From the NCBI GenBank assembly GCA_940671915.1, contig CALNVZ010003435.1, positions 3,782,411 through 3,846,410 of the forward strand: DNA of 64,000 nucleotides, read 5' to 3'. The first letter of the stretch is position 1. Every line of letters begins with the position of its first letter. The translations under genes and the position numbers were made by a program. The notes under the pieces were generated by a model, which saw nothing but the letters and a program-made list of their open reading frames with translations, made no database searches and had not been told where the DNA came from. Below are positions 1 through 12,525 of this stretch, piece by piece. Origin of the DNA: Paracentrotus lividus (lineage: Eukaryota > Echinodermata > Echinoidea > Camarodonta > Echinidae).

Positions 1-875
1 CCCATTTTTAAAAAGACCATTTCCCCCTTCTTTCTTCTGACAAAATAAGTTGAAGGGAGGTCGCTCGTCTATTTTCAGAATGGAGTGGCTGTAAAGTAAT
101 TATTCGAAGGTTTGTACATGAAAAGGAATACGATCAGTCGACTGAATAATAGCAAACTTCCGGATAAGGTACCATGAATACGTGATTGCCTGCTTCAATC
201 TACCCTCTGGACTATTTTTCACCTCCATCATTTCTTCTCCCCCTAGTTTCCTTCCATATTTTTCCTTTCACGGATAATAATTGTAATTTTTTCTTTAGCT
301 TATACAAAATATGAAACTAGGCTGAAGAGGATAATAGTATTAAGGTGAGGTACATGATTGAATATTGTATGCGGTATTTTCTTTTTTTTTTTTTATTCTT
401 TTTGCTTTGGATTTCTGGAGGTGCGAATTTGGGGTTAGTGAATGGGTAACAATGGGTGAAATCAGGCGAAGGGTTGAAAAGGGGGGCGGAGAACTCGTCA
501 GCATTTTGAAAAGCCGCTAATTTTCGCCTCTTTTATTGCGCCTTTTTTGTTCATTCTTTGCTGGTGTGTTTTGGCTGGTTTAAGCATGCCCTAGGGCTGG
601 TATAGAGGGCTGATTGGCTCAGGGCACAATCTCAAAAATTAATCGGGAGTATTACTTCTCTTGTTCCAAGTGCTAGATCAGCTTAGAAGAGAAATTCCCA
701 TTCATTATTTTTCCTGTTCACTTTACACTTTTTACCTCACTCAGTCCCCTCGCCTTTCTCTATCGTCTTACACTTTTTCTTTTTTTTTTAAAAACACATA
801 CATTCGCGAAACACTCCACACACCACACGCAGTTACACACCAATTCTTCTCTCTTCTATTCTCATCCTCATCTCT
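1..875. other. AT-rich non-coding stretch
   Basis: No supported gene. The stretch holds a T-rich run near 378-395 and becomes pyrimidine-rich after about 700. The open frame at 661-990 encodes Ser/Leu/Phe-rich sequence of the kind produced by translating a CT-rich tract, so it is not called as a gene. Confidence 0.6.
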
Positions 876-935
876 CCGTTCTCTCTCTCTTCTCTCTCTC
901 ATCTCTCTCTCTCTCTCCTTTCTCCATCTCTTTTG
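876..935. repeat. CT-rich microsatellite
   Basis: A run of CTCTCT and TCTC units, interrupted by single A and T bases. This is simple-sequence DNA and it accounts for the Ser/Leu-rich frame that crosses it. Confidence 0.75.
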
Positions 936-3900
936 GTTAACCTTCCACCTTTTTCTGATTTTGTTCGGAAGTCGTCCCCAGTCCCCTTGAGCTATTTGAT
1001 AGGCCGCCTATACGTTTGCTTGCCTTTTTTTTTCTTTCCCATTGTATACACAGCAAAACACTCAACATTCGACTATCACGTGTGTTGGAGGAGATGAAGA
1101 GAATAAGAAGAATGAAGCGAACAAGAATGGAGATGAAAAGCAGATAAAGAACGAAGAAAGATATCTCAAGAAGCTGAGAATGAGGCATGCATGCGAGTTT
1201 CATAACGAACGGACGGAGTGGGTTCCCCGGACGATTCGGCGGGCGATGGTTAGAGGCGACAGCATTGACTGGTGCGCGGGCGAACACGACAACCAAAGAA
1301 CCACGAGGAAATCACGCCAATCACGAAACCAAATCTCAGCTAAATTTATAAATTCTAACCCGAGGGAGGAACACACACGAGGGCACCCACATCTCTCTCA
1401 ACATGCAGTATTATTAACTTTCCAATCTTCACCCATGCTTTAATTGACTTTATTCCTAACGATACTCCATGCAAACACAATACAACAAACCAACAACAGT
1501 TAGGATATTTCCTCCATGCCAAAACTGTGCTTAATCCTCTTTCAATTCTTCTTTCCTTATACAAAGCTTTATAAATATCAAAAAAGCATTTTGAGCTTTC
1601 GATTCGAGACGGTTGCAATATGGATCGAGGCATCATGAGTCGTAAATGCTACATAAAACGCTCCAAGTATGGGCTCATTAGCGTACCAAGATCAGCATAT
1701 CGCAACAGAAATCCAAATGGTTTCTCTTTTCATTAAAATGGGGGAGGAGGGGCGTCGAGAGAGCAAAGTCTTGTTGTCGCTTGTGAAAACAACATCCATC
1801 CCTGTTCAGGGCAAATGTTGGATTCTGTATCGAGAAGATTAAATTTCAGGTTTTAAGGGACTCAAGAGGACCAGAGGACATACAGATAGACACACGGACG
1901 GGACTAAGAATGGACAAGGGGGAATATTTCTTCTCTTTTTCGAGTGGAAGATTCGAAGCTATCCACTGAACTGGAAAACAGTCGGAGTGTAATGGTTTGA
2001 GATGCAGGCACAATTACCGAAGACTTTGTTATACACGCTCCTGCAATTAAAATCTCCACATTTGCCCTTTAGTTTGTTTTGCTACACTTCTGCTTCTATT
2101 TGGATTAAAAGAAATTGCTAAAAGACAATCATTAGGGGTAGAAAGAGGAGTCAGAAATCTGGATTATTTAGCCCAAATCCTCTTTCATTGTTTTGATGTT
2201 TTTCTTTGGGCTTTTTGATTCTTTTTCATATTCAAATTTCTGTTATTTATATTATTTCGGGAAGACGGATGGGGCAAAACAAATGAAATACAAGTCAAAA
2301 CACATTCTGTGCATGATTTCCTTAAATGATCATTCGTTCATTCATTTATTTTTGCCAATAATTCTACGATTTACTATTTCCTTTATGATTAATCTTATTC
2401 TATTCTAATCCAATACACATATGTTTGAACATTGTACAATATATTATTATTCATTAATTTATTTTCTGCCAAAATTCGACGATTTACCTCTTTCTTTATG
2501 CTCTATGCCATCCTAATCCAAGGCATATTTTTCTGTCTTTCCGAAATTTAAGCATTACGTCATCCATTCATATTACTTGCGAATGTTCCGCATCACTTTA
2601 ATTGAATAAGTGCCTAATGATTAGGGCATGTCATATTCATATCAAAGACATATAATTAAAGACGACATGTCTTTATTATCAGAGTCCCACGTGGTTATTA
2701 AAGTCAACGATAATTCATGACTTAAGGCATAATCCATGTTCGAAAAATGGAACATTATGACCTTTGTGAAAGTCTATTCTGAGTTTGAGATTCAAATGGA
2801 ATTCATTCATTTGATTTCATCAAAGTTTAAAAAGAAAAATATAAATGCATTAGTCGCTGTTGAACTTCTATTTTATTTTTTATTCTATTCTATATATTTC
2901 AGTTAAACATAGTAAAAATTGCATTGAACAATAATACATGTACATGTATATATGTTTTCATATACTTTTGATGTAATTATAATTATATCTTCCCGTCGAC
3001 TCTCGAATAAGATTGCAGAATGAAAACTTAAAAAACACGTTTATATTAAGCAGACGGTATCACTTTAATAAACACAATAAATATAGTAGACCATTAATAT
3101 ATTCAGGGAATTTAGTTATAATTCCCTTCTCTAATCTCAGATTGTAAGAGAATAATTACAAAAATTGAATGACATTATGAATAATATTCACGTTGTTCAA
3201 GTACAACAAATTCCATTCACTCATATCTAACCATCCAGTCCATTCATTATTGTGAATATAAAAGATAAAAACTGTATATTATTGATGTATGTTAAAATAT
3301 AGATTCAACAACAAATACGGCCCGGTACATAAATGTTCTATTCGGACCCATTTCTTCACCCCTCTGTCTCTCCCTTTCACATTTTCTTTTCCCCTCTCTT
3401 AGTTTTCCATCAAAGTCATAAACTTCTTGCATTGCACCATAGCAGACGACGTTTCGTCACCTAAAAGTGCGCCAGCATGCGGGTTATCTTATTTGGATCT
3501 GAATATGACTATACTACGTGTATACTACGTGTATACATTACTTCGTCTTTTGAATGACGTGTGGATATCGTGGCAAAACGTACATTAGGATAAATTTATT
3601 AAACTTGGAACAACATGTATATCTTCAGATTTAAAAAAAAAATCCAATAATGACGTAAAAAACGTAATACCAGATTTTAAAATATATATATATTATTTTG
3701 TGTTTTCACTTTATTATCTTATGCTGATGTTAACACATAGTTTTGAATTTTGGCAACTTTGCATAGTTTACAACAGAATGTGAATCAAGAATGAAACTAT
3801 CAGCAACATAAAAATGTTCCAGGTGCCCTCTTTTGTTTGACCATTTAAGGCCGATATAATGGTGAATTTTTATTACACGGTCTTCAGTACTAATTAAATG

Positions 3901-4548
3901 ACTTTAAGTTTTGAATGTGTATTTTATTTATGATTTATTTATATCAATTAATCTGTTGATTTTATTTGTATTTTAATGGTCTTCTAGGATATTTTGAATC
4001 AATTATCAAAACTTAATGCCCCACGAGATTATTAATTAAAAATTATTCAATCATGATAATAATGTAACCCTGGTTATTTGCACAATGACCCAACCAATCA
4101 CACTATATAAGCACGAAAGGTCTTGCTTATGACGTAAGCAATTCATATGGTTGTATTTGGACGTAGCCATTCCTTTAGTTTCTGTTACTAATCCCCGTGT
4201 ATCGATTGATAAATATCAAAGAAAGAAATCAGAGATATGGAAAAAGGGGAGGAGGAAAATGATAGGGGGACATGACATTATGATTGGCAGTGTGATATCA
4301 ATATGAACATCATACACGCCTATGGCGTTTTTCTGTATTGCCCTTGGCTCGCAATACGCATGCGCGAGATTTTGAATGAGTGCACGACACGAGCAATTTT
4401 GTTTTCACGTCATTTTTGCTATATTGCCATGAAGAATATAATTTGCTTTGATGAAAAATTGTTTGTACCGTATATAATTCAGTGCAATGCGTCATTCAAA
4501 TATATGAAATCATTATTTGAGTTAATTCAATTAATTAACCCCATTCCT

Positions 4549-4549
<1 letters not shown>
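936..4549. other. AT-rich non-coding stretch, no gene seen
   Basis: No open frame here looks like a protein. The frames at 937-1296 (minus) and 1042-1443 (plus) overlap each other on opposite strands, have low-complexity composition and match no family I recognise. From about 2400 to 4200 the DNA is very AT-rich. A small direct repeat containing TACTACGTGTATAC lies near 3510-3535. Confidence 0.55.
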
Positions 4550-4581
<32 letters not shown>

Positions 4582-4605
4582 AAGAAAGAAAGAAAAAAAA
4601 AATAA
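4550..4605. repeat. Long A run with GAAA-rich tail
   Basis: Thirty consecutive A residues (4550-4579), followed by AAGAAAG-type sequence up to about 4605. It could be the tail of an old retroposed copy or a simple microsatellite. I see no recognisable element body upstream, so the origin is open. Confidence 0.7.
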
Positions 4606-5548
4606 TTCAACTATTAAGTACTGTACGAACAAAGTGATATTTTATAATGTGATAGCATTCATATAATAAATGATAAACACTATTTATTGAAAACGAATTG
4701 TTAATATCTACTTTTATTCAAGATATGTGGTACATAAATCATGCTAATCTAGACTGAACATTCTGCGCTGAAGCTTGACAGACTGCAATGTTTCCTAAAT
4801 GTTTCAAAGATTTCTCTGTACATGGCTTAACATATTTTCTTCTTCTATTGAGTTGAAATGGAGTTGAGATGATGCACTGACGATGGCGCCTCAAAGCATG
4901 TTTCTTTAGACATGCTAGCCGTACAGGAGAAATATATCCTCAACCTTAAGAGATTGCACGTACAACCCAAGACGACCGATCGTTTACAAGCAAAATATCC
5001 AACATGGTAGTAATAAATCGTCACCCTTCTAAACTTACCTCGTTCTGTCGCTTTTCTAATTCTTTTCTTTCGAGTTTAACCCTTAAAACATTGTTCTCAT
5101 GCAACATGTATTCTGTCATATCTCTTATGCATTCAGTTTTCCTACGCTAATCTCCATTTTTATCATCTCCCCAGGACGTTTTGTCCTTCAAACATCAACC
5201 TTATGGGAAATGTTTGATATGTTCTGTTACTTTCGTTATACACTCATTGCCATTATCTTCCTTCTCTTTAAATCGTCTTCTCCGTGAAATTAAGTCGTAT
5301 AAACATTGTCGTTACTGCCATATGTTTGATATCTTAATTTCCAATGTATACGTTTGAAATGCTATCTTTAAACACTGCATTAACATAATTGCGGGTGTCT
5401 TTTCATTATCAACTTAGTCCCAATCTTCCTCATATCATGCCTATGTCTGTTTGTATGTTTGTCTGTATAAGATAATGTGTATCGCTATCTTCGCCTCTCT
5501 ATCTATAATGTATATGTATTTGCGTGCAAGACAATTAATTCCAATGGA
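4606..5548. other. Non-coding, nothing recognised
   Basis: AT-rich sequence. The short frames here, such as 5099-5287, are hydrophobic by composition and resemble no known protein. No tRNA, strong hairpin or long repeat was seen. Confidence 0.5.
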
Positions 5549-5717
5549 CGTGTGTCTGAAGTCTCTATAAATGTATATAAAATTATAATTACCCATATAA
5601 GGTAAAATATATACCTAAGAGGTTCCCTGTTTTTTTTTAACATGTGTCTGAAGTATGTAAATTTATAAATCATTACCCATATAAGATGAAAATATATACA
5701 TACGAGGTCCCTTTTTC
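5549..5717 (+). repeat. Two-copy direct repeat, period 92 bp
   Basis: The segment beginning TGTGTCTGAAGT at 5551 recurs at 5643. Both copies continue through TATAAAT, ACCCATATAAG, AAATATATAC and GAGGT-CCCT in the same order. The copies are diverged by substitutions and small indels, which suggests an old local duplication. Confidence 0.7.
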
Positions 5718-5757
5718 GTCTTCTTCTTCTTCTTCTTCTTCTTCTTCTTTTTTTTTT
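5717..5757 (+). repeat. (CTT)n microsatellite with T run
   Basis: About ten CTT/TTC units, then a run of T. Read on the minus strand it gives the poly-Glu stretch in the frame 5673-5936, which is therefore not a gene. Confidence 0.85.
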
Positions 5758-6299
5758 GTTGCTTTATAAGATTTTAATTGAAAAAAAAAAAGAAAATAAA
5801 TTTCAAGCCCGAAGACTGAACTCTGACATTCAACATATTCATTGGAGAGACGACAAGAGCGCGGGAATTCTTGGTATATACCTTGTATGTTTTCTTTTGC
5901 ACATCCTTCACTACTAATGTACTTTGATATCAACAACGATCCTCAACACCTGTACCGATAAGGTGATATCGACTAAGGTCATAAAGCTTCTTTTATCTTG
6001 ACACTTAAAGGTGTTCTCACGCAGTTTAATAAACTAACACCACTTGAAATTAATGGGACTACAAGAAAAAAAAATGGTTAAATAGTGTCTACAAACTCCA
6101 TCCATGCAGATATATTCCATAAAAATGCAAGATTGAATATATTGCCTTACCTGATACTTTTCGGACTTAAGAAAAGTTATTATTTGGAATTTGTCGAGAT
6201 TACGGTAAAATTTTATGATCGAAGCGCGACTTAGAAAGGTGTTTTATCATATAGCGTGAGAAAGGAATTCATAAATGATCCTTATGTAACGGTTTATCG

Positions 6300-6450
6300 G
6301 CTTCTTTTACCGAAACTTAGATTGCAGACAATTTTCTCAGGTGATGACGACACATGTTATCCGGTTTTAGGCGGGAAATTGAGCCGCGCTTATCAGCCGT
6401 CTGCTCACCTTTATTCATGCAAACTATAATTAGAGGAGTGTTTAGGGAAA
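6300..6450. promoter_or_regulatory. Motif-dense stretch, possible regulatory module
   Basis: Within about 100 bp there is an E2F-like GGCGGGAAATTG (around 6371), a GATA-type CTTATC, a near-octamer ATGCAAAC and a homeodomain-type TAATTA core. Its GC is higher than its surroundings. Motif clusters of this size also arise by chance, so this is only a candidate enhancer. Confidence 0.2.
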
Positions 6451-6639
6451 TGTTACAATGGTTACACAGGTAAAATCACGTGTTACGTAATTAACGAGTT
6501 TGTAAGGTTTTCACAAAGAAAGTTTGTACCCTCAATGTCACCTTGTAAACGAAACTATAACAAAACGTTTTATTTATCATACCTTCTTACGTTTAGAAAC
6601 GAGAAAGGGCAACAATGTTTAAATGTTCCTTTAGAATGT

Positions 6640-7380
6640 TAAATTTTGTCGAGTGCTGCAAGAGTTACAATATCAGAGGCTTAAAACCATGATTGATATA
6701 TAAACTATATGAAGAAAATAAGCGCATTAGATATGCATGATATTATAATCTTGATACACAAATTCTGTTAAGTTTTGTTAAACTCGTCACCCATTTAGCG
6801 GGTAAAATGTGAATTGACACTATACGATTGAATGAACATAAACTTTCAAATAATTATCTTGTTGGGATGCTGCACTTTTGAAATATCGAAGGCTACACAT
6901 CATTAATTTCTTACCTCTAATTTTATTAATCCTTTCACAAGCTTGGTTCATTAAATATGCACGATATCATTATCTAGACATAAAAAATAAATGTTAATTT
7001 TTTAAAACTCGTCACCCAACCAGTAAGGAAAATGGTAAATGACACCGTACGATTTACCAAAGATAAACTTTTAAATCATAATTTCTTTTGTTAAAATATT
7101 GGACGCTAAAAACCATGGATTTATAAATTATATTTGAATTAAGGAATCCAAGTAAAAAACTAAACTTCTATCTGCACGATATGATGATCTTGACACAAAA
7201 ATCATGAATTTTGCGAAACTCGTCACCGAAATAGCAAATAAAATATGAAATGACACCATATACGATTTACAGAACACAAAATTGCAAAATGCAATCCGTG
7301 TTCGGCCCTGCAACAGTTAAAATATCGGAGCCTACAAAGTAAGCTCATTAGATATGCGTTCTCTGATTTGATTAGGGAAC
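6640..7380 (+). repeat. Divergent tandem array, period about 211-225 bp
   Basis: Three to four old head-to-tail copies. The anchor AAACTCGTCAC occurs at 6780, 7005 and 7216. A second anchor of the type TGCA-GATAT-AT-ATCTTGA recurs near 6731, 6958 and 7173. A third, of the type ATAT-GGA/GAGG-CT-AAA, recurs near 6670, 6885, 7096 and 7322. Each copy also carries ATGACAC-TA-ACGATT. The copies are well diverged and have no shared open frame. The element type is unknown to me. Confidence 0.75.
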
Positions 7381-8143
7381 AGTTCGATTCTAATTAGTGT
7401 CAGTGTGCCAGTCTGCAGCTCGCTCCTATGAATATTTGATCAAATAACGCCAAGACAATTGATTTAAACTCCCGAGACTTAAGAGATTACTTCCAAATGT
7501 ATGATATAAACGATGGGGGTGGGGTCTGGTGAGATGAGTGATAGAGGGGTATATACCTCATTGCCTCACTGGTCGTAGCAATATCATTACCTTATAACAT
7601 TTGTATACTGTTATAATTAGGTTCAGGCTGATTTCGTTTTACCGTACCTATCATCTTCTTCCCAATTTCAATCTTCTTGGAATGGAATTTTCGCTATCAA
7701 CACCTTTTCTCAATTATCGTCTTCTCTTGTACGTCCCTTTCAAATGTTTTTTTTTGTAGTTGTTTTGTTGCTACTTCATGATTATAATTGCATCTTCTCT
7801 GTTGATTTGTTTATCAAAGCGTCATTAATATGAAATGGGTTGTCAAAAGACTTGCAAATGATATTTGAGATCAAAACAACAAAAGTTGTTGGGATTTTTT
7901 TTTTCATTAGAGTGAAGAGAAAACATCTTTCCAACAACATTTCAATTATTTTTATTTTTTTGTAAGGGGGTGACAGCCCCCAGAACCCCAAAACTATACT
8001 TCGATTTATTCCACCCAGACGGGTAAAATGAGTCAAGCAAGGAGAAAAAACCACCCCCTCCTGAACCTCCCAGCCAATCTATGTCTCTCTCTCTTTCAAC
8101 CATGATGTTGCGAAGATTATTACCCATGGGTGCCAATTGCTAA
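7381..8143. other. Non-coding, G-rich patch near 7966-8060
   Basis: No gene. Around 7966-8060 a patch with GGGGGTGACAGCCCCC and CCACCCCCTCC resembles G-rich patches elsewhere in the window (8770-8830, 38750-38790, 54690-54730). Such patches mark short dispersed repeats. Confidence 0.45.
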
Positions 8144-8187
8144 CATGTGGATATAATCGACAGATGTGTAACGGATAATGCAGTTAA
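8144..8187 (+). repeat. Dispersed direct repeat, copy 1
   Basis: The segment from CATGTGG to GTTAAC containing ATAATCGACAGATGTGTA is repeated 684 bp downstream (8827-8871). Both copies follow a TGCCCA/GGGTGCC-type context and a G-rich patch, so the original duplication was probably longer. Confidence 0.7.
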
Positions 8188-8826
8188 CATCAACCAAGAA
8201 AATCTCTTTCCATGAAAGGGTTCCTTCTTCTTCGTCTTCCCCCATTTTCCCTTCTCATTATTATCCCCCCTTCTTGAATATTTGTCTGATCTAGTCGAGA
8301 TTATACCTTCAGAATCCCTCTTTCATATTCTCTCCTTCCTCTGAATATTACTATTATTATCAATACTCCCGTGAATTTATCAATTTTATTTCAATATTTT
8401 GTACGATGTAAATAATATTAATTATAACTTTTATTTTCTCCATCTTTCCCAAATTTTCTCCTTCAGAAATAATTATTATTTCGAATTTTGTGTGAGTGTT
8501 TTTTTTTTTTTGTTGCCAATGTTTCCACATTTCGCACCTTCTCATCTCCCCCTTTTCTCTCTGATTAAAAAATATAATAATTCTGTAACGACTGTTGCAT
8601 TATGTTGCATTATTATTGTCAACTGTATACCAAATTTGTATCATTTTGTTGAAAACAAAAATTAATATTGATTGGTATATATTCGATCACCTTTTTTTTG
8701 ATCATGCTATCTTCAAAAATATCTTTGGGTATAAGAGAATCGCACCCTTAAACCCCGACCAAGAAAAAATGGGGGCTACCCCCACTCATGCCGCCCCTAC
8801 CCCTTCCCCGGGGTGCCCATCTTCAC
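8188..8826. other. Non-coding between dispersed duplicates
   Basis: AT-rich sequence with a T run near 8502-8512 and, at 8745-8825, a G/C-rich patch that resembles 7966-8060. The frames 8399-8665 and 8595-8861 encode nothing recognisable. Confidence 0.45.
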
Positions 8827-8871
8827 CATGTGGAGATAATCGACAGATGTGTAGGCTGTAATACAGTTAAC
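8827..8871 (+). repeat. Dispersed direct repeat, copy 2
   Basis: Second copy of the segment described at 8144-8187. It runs from CATGTGGAGATAATCGAC to CAGTTAAC, with several substitutions relative to the first copy. Confidence 0.7.
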
Positions 8872-11800
8872 TGTCCGTGAAGAAAGGATATAAATACCAT
8901 TGGGATTCGCGATACTCACTGGCTCGACCTGCAAATGCTGCAACATCTTGTTTTATATTTCCTTATAAAGTTTATTAAATGGCGTTATCATGCAAATCGG
9001 TTATCTATCTGTTTGATAAAGGGCAATATGAACTGATTTCGTTAAAGACGCCATATCGCCAGTAGATGCAATGGTATATGTTATACGTAACATATTGCTA
9101 ACTAGTCCCTGCTGATGATGAGGGGACTATTGGGTATCCTTTATGATCACCTTTTTAATATCAAATATGGTGTTATTATTATAAATTCTTGTATTTGATA
9201 AAGCATATAATTCTATGTTTACTGTATGGTATAATAATTAATGATGATTATAATTAATAAGTAATAATAATGATAAATATATAATTAACTGATATCAACT
9301 TTCTTTTTAATTCTATTTATTTGTGTTTTAGTTCGGCATTTAAAAAACTTCATTTTCTTCAATCAAGCAAATGCTTAAAATTATATTAATAACGTAATCA
9401 CAATTCTTCGTTCCGGGTTAAAATATACTTAAAAAGCCTGATTATATAAACCCAAATTTAAAATTTGTATTATATAATATTGGATGTGTATATCAACTTC
9501 AGTTAATATAAAAACACACAGTCATAAAATTAATATGATTGTGGACTGTGAACCGTTTAATCTCTCAAACAGCTCAACCAACCAGCCCGGTATACATGGT
9601 ATATAATGACAGCGGAAGTATAACCATGGATATATAAGAGCGTTCACAGCTAAGGGTCAGGCGGGGAAGACTGACTATAACCAGGTGAGCTAGACACTGT
9701 GGCACCACAACAGTTGTAAAACTCGACTGACAAAAAAACATCACTGTCATTAGGAAAGCTAGCCGGGTTTTTCGGCTTACAGAGGGCTTATCAAACCGAA
9801 CCGTTAGGTAGGGATTGTTATAGGAATCATATAAACACAGGAAATGTGTACAGCAATCGAGAGATAAGGACGGGATATCCGTCATAGTATGATGTCTGGT
9901 TGAAAATGAGAGATATAATCAATGTGAACAGAAATTTAATTTCAAGAAAAAACGGGGATCGAAAATAAAAATAATTGTATAGAAAGGATTGAAACGTAAT
10001 GTCAGTGATACGTAGGCATGGTGATCAAAAGTGGTGAAAATTAACAAAATGGATATACATAAAATATAGAAATGAGATAATTAACATAATAGACCCAATT
10101 ATGAAAAAAGACAACAATGCCCAAAAGTATTGCCCTTAACGTTTTTTGAGGTCGTATGATACGGATTTATGGATAAGTTTAATAAATGGATAAAATATTG
10201 AGGAAGTGTGCCTTATACCAGCTTAGAATAAAAGGAATATAGAATGTCAAACCATATGCAATTTTTTATTTTATTTTATTTTTTTTTTTTACATAGAAGC
10301 AAGTATGAATAATAATAATAGAAGTCAACTGTTTTAAAGGAATTATATTATCTGTTTCAATACAGTTATTAACTGTTTTCAATTCAGTTACTTCAAAAAT
10401 CTGTTGTGCACAACATTATAAGCTATGACATTAAAAAAATGTGAGAAATGCAAATGAAATTAAAAGGAATTTTTAATGGAAATGATGTTTGTCAGGTTTT
10501 ATATTATCGCACCCTGCAAGAAAAAGGGGCACTTTTTCATTGAAATAAAGTTTTCTATTTGAATCCATGCCAATGAGTAAAAACAAAGTAGAATGTATAC
10601 CCAGGTAGAGATAAAACTTTATTTTCTTTCAAATGTCATTATGGAACCAGATCGGCAGGCAGACAGACAGACAGATAGTAAGGTGATAAAGACGAACAGT
10701 CTCCAAACCCCTCACCTACACATTTTTGTTGATCATCACTCCGCTGCTGCATTAGCGTATTTTGCCGGATTTACGCCAAGAATTCGTCAAAATCTACCTG
10801 TCTGCCCAGCGCGACCCCCTTGCCACCCCTCCTCTCCTTTATTCCATTTCACCCCTCTTTTGTTTACCAAGCATTAGGGGTGGGAATGATTTGGAAAGGT
10901 GTTATGAGGTCACTGAATCTTTGGTTCCATTTCCGCTGTTGACCAAACGTGCAAACAGCGAATCTCCGCCTCTGCTTTTAAAGAATTGAAAATCTTTTAT
11001 AAAGGTCCCAATTTGACAGGGGATTTTGGGAAAAAGACTAAAAGTTTGGAAGGTTATTGGCCTTTCTTTATGTCGATTAAATGCTCTCCCATAGGATAGG
11101 GAGGGTGATAAAAGATACATGTTTATCTGCTCGCGATGACAGATAGGAGAAATTAAGAAAACTATTCTCCTGTTTTTTGCTTCTAAGGTGGCAATGATTT
11201 TTACCGCTATTATTTTGGAGTTTTACCCTCAAAAACTCTTTTCAATGGTATATTGGTTATTATCCAGTTCTCTGCCATATATACCTAAATTGATCACTAT
11301 CCTCTCAATTCAAGAGGTGAGAATTCTGAATTACCGCCCCCCTCCTCAAGAAAAAGGAAGAAAAAAAAGAAAGAAAATGAATAAATTAATATATAAATAT
11401 ATAAAGAATTGAGAAAATAAATACAAAAATAAAAATAGATGGTTTAAAACACTTCGAATTGTATTTTTGGGGAGAAAGATGTTTAGGCATCGTGTGTTAT
11501 CACAATTTACATCATGATTTGTCCGGCACTTTTGTCTAAAATAAGGAGTTATCTCAACAAATTTATAATATTTATGCGCGGAGCTCTTCCAAATTACGCA
11601 TATACGCCACATTCGATATCGATTCTCGTCCATCTCCCGCGGCGCGGTTTTCAATCAGTCGTGTGGTGTTTTTTGTTGTCGTTTGATCGATATGTATTTC
11701 TCACCTTGGTGCAACGTCAGATGTAAAAATTGAAGGAGGGCAGGGGTGTGTCATAGGGGGCATCCATCTATTGTTCCAAACCCAATCAGAACGACTCGTC

Positions 11801-12330
11801 ACCCAAACTGATCAGAGATATCTGTCTGCGGTGAAGGGTGGGTAGATGTCCCCATCTCGACGCCAGAGATTGCCCGAGGTCTGATGACATCGATCCGCAC
11901 ATAAATCATCGCCGTTCCTGCAGTTATACCCAAGAAGAACGCAAATCAGAATATTATATTTTTCAGGGAATCTAAGTTTGTTGTCTTCTACAAAGAATTT
12001 GATTTTTTTTCATCACATTATGATGTCGAAATGTAAAAACTGATAAAGACAGATATTGCGATGACAATAATCAAAACAATACAAAAAGACAAAGGGTATA
12101 TCATAATGTCCTTATACAATTGATATTTTGCCTATTATAATCAATCATATTCATCTACATTCTAATATTTACTGCATATGTTCAAAACTTTTCTGGATAT
12201 GCAACTGTTTTTTTCATGTCAATCAATGTTGTACTGAGTTTTTTATGTTTCATTTTCATTATAATACGGTAAAACAAAATTGTTCACAATGTGCATTTCT
12301 TTCTATTATGCCTATCAATTATGATCGCTA
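8872..12330. other. Non-coding, no gene seen
   Basis: About 3.4 kb of AT-rich sequence. Open frames such as 9574-9885 (minus), 10593-10877 (plus) and 11346-11654 (minus) show no recognisable domain and overlap frames on other strands. A T run lies near 10271-10290 and an A-rich run near 11350-11412. No strong hairpin or RNA gene was noticed. Confidence 0.5.
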
Positions 12331-12525
12331 CGGGCACTCCGGTGGTCTAGCGGTTATGACGGTGGTCTAGCAATCCACAGGTCGTGGGTTCGAATCCCGC
12401 CCGGGCAGCCTATGATTTTTTTCATAGCTGTCTGGTTCCAATATTTATCACACAGCAGTTGCGTGTGTTAATACCAATTTGCATGGTTTCTTCCGTTGGA
12501 GACAAATGAATAAATTAATTGTCTA
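12331..12525 (+). mobile_element. Putative tRNA-derived SINE
   Basis: The tRNA-like head (12336-12408) is followed by a T7 run and an unrelated body, then an A/T-rich 3' end with AAATGAATAAATTAATT near 12505-12522. That layout fits a tRNA-headed SINE. No clear target-site duplication was found by eye, so the ends are approximate. Family assignment would need comparison with other copies in the genome. Confidence 0.45.
12336..12408 (+). tRNA. tRNA-Ala(AGC)-like sequence, probably SINE head
   Basis: The sequence folds as a 73-nt tRNA. The A box TGGTCTAGCGG starts at 12343 and the B box GGTTCGAATCC is perfect (12387-12397). The D stem (GTC/GAC), the anticodon stem (four pairs plus a T-T mismatch) and the T stem (GTGGG/CCCGC) all form. 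The seven-base anticodon loop CTAGCAA has T33 and anticodon AGC, which reads alanine codons. The first two positions of the acceptor stem do not pair and no intron is needed. A run of seven T residues at 12416-12422 could stop RNA polymerase III. The poor acceptor stem and the continuing repeat-like 3' sequence argue for a tRNA-derived SINE or pseudogene rather than a working tRNA gene. Confidence 0.6.
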
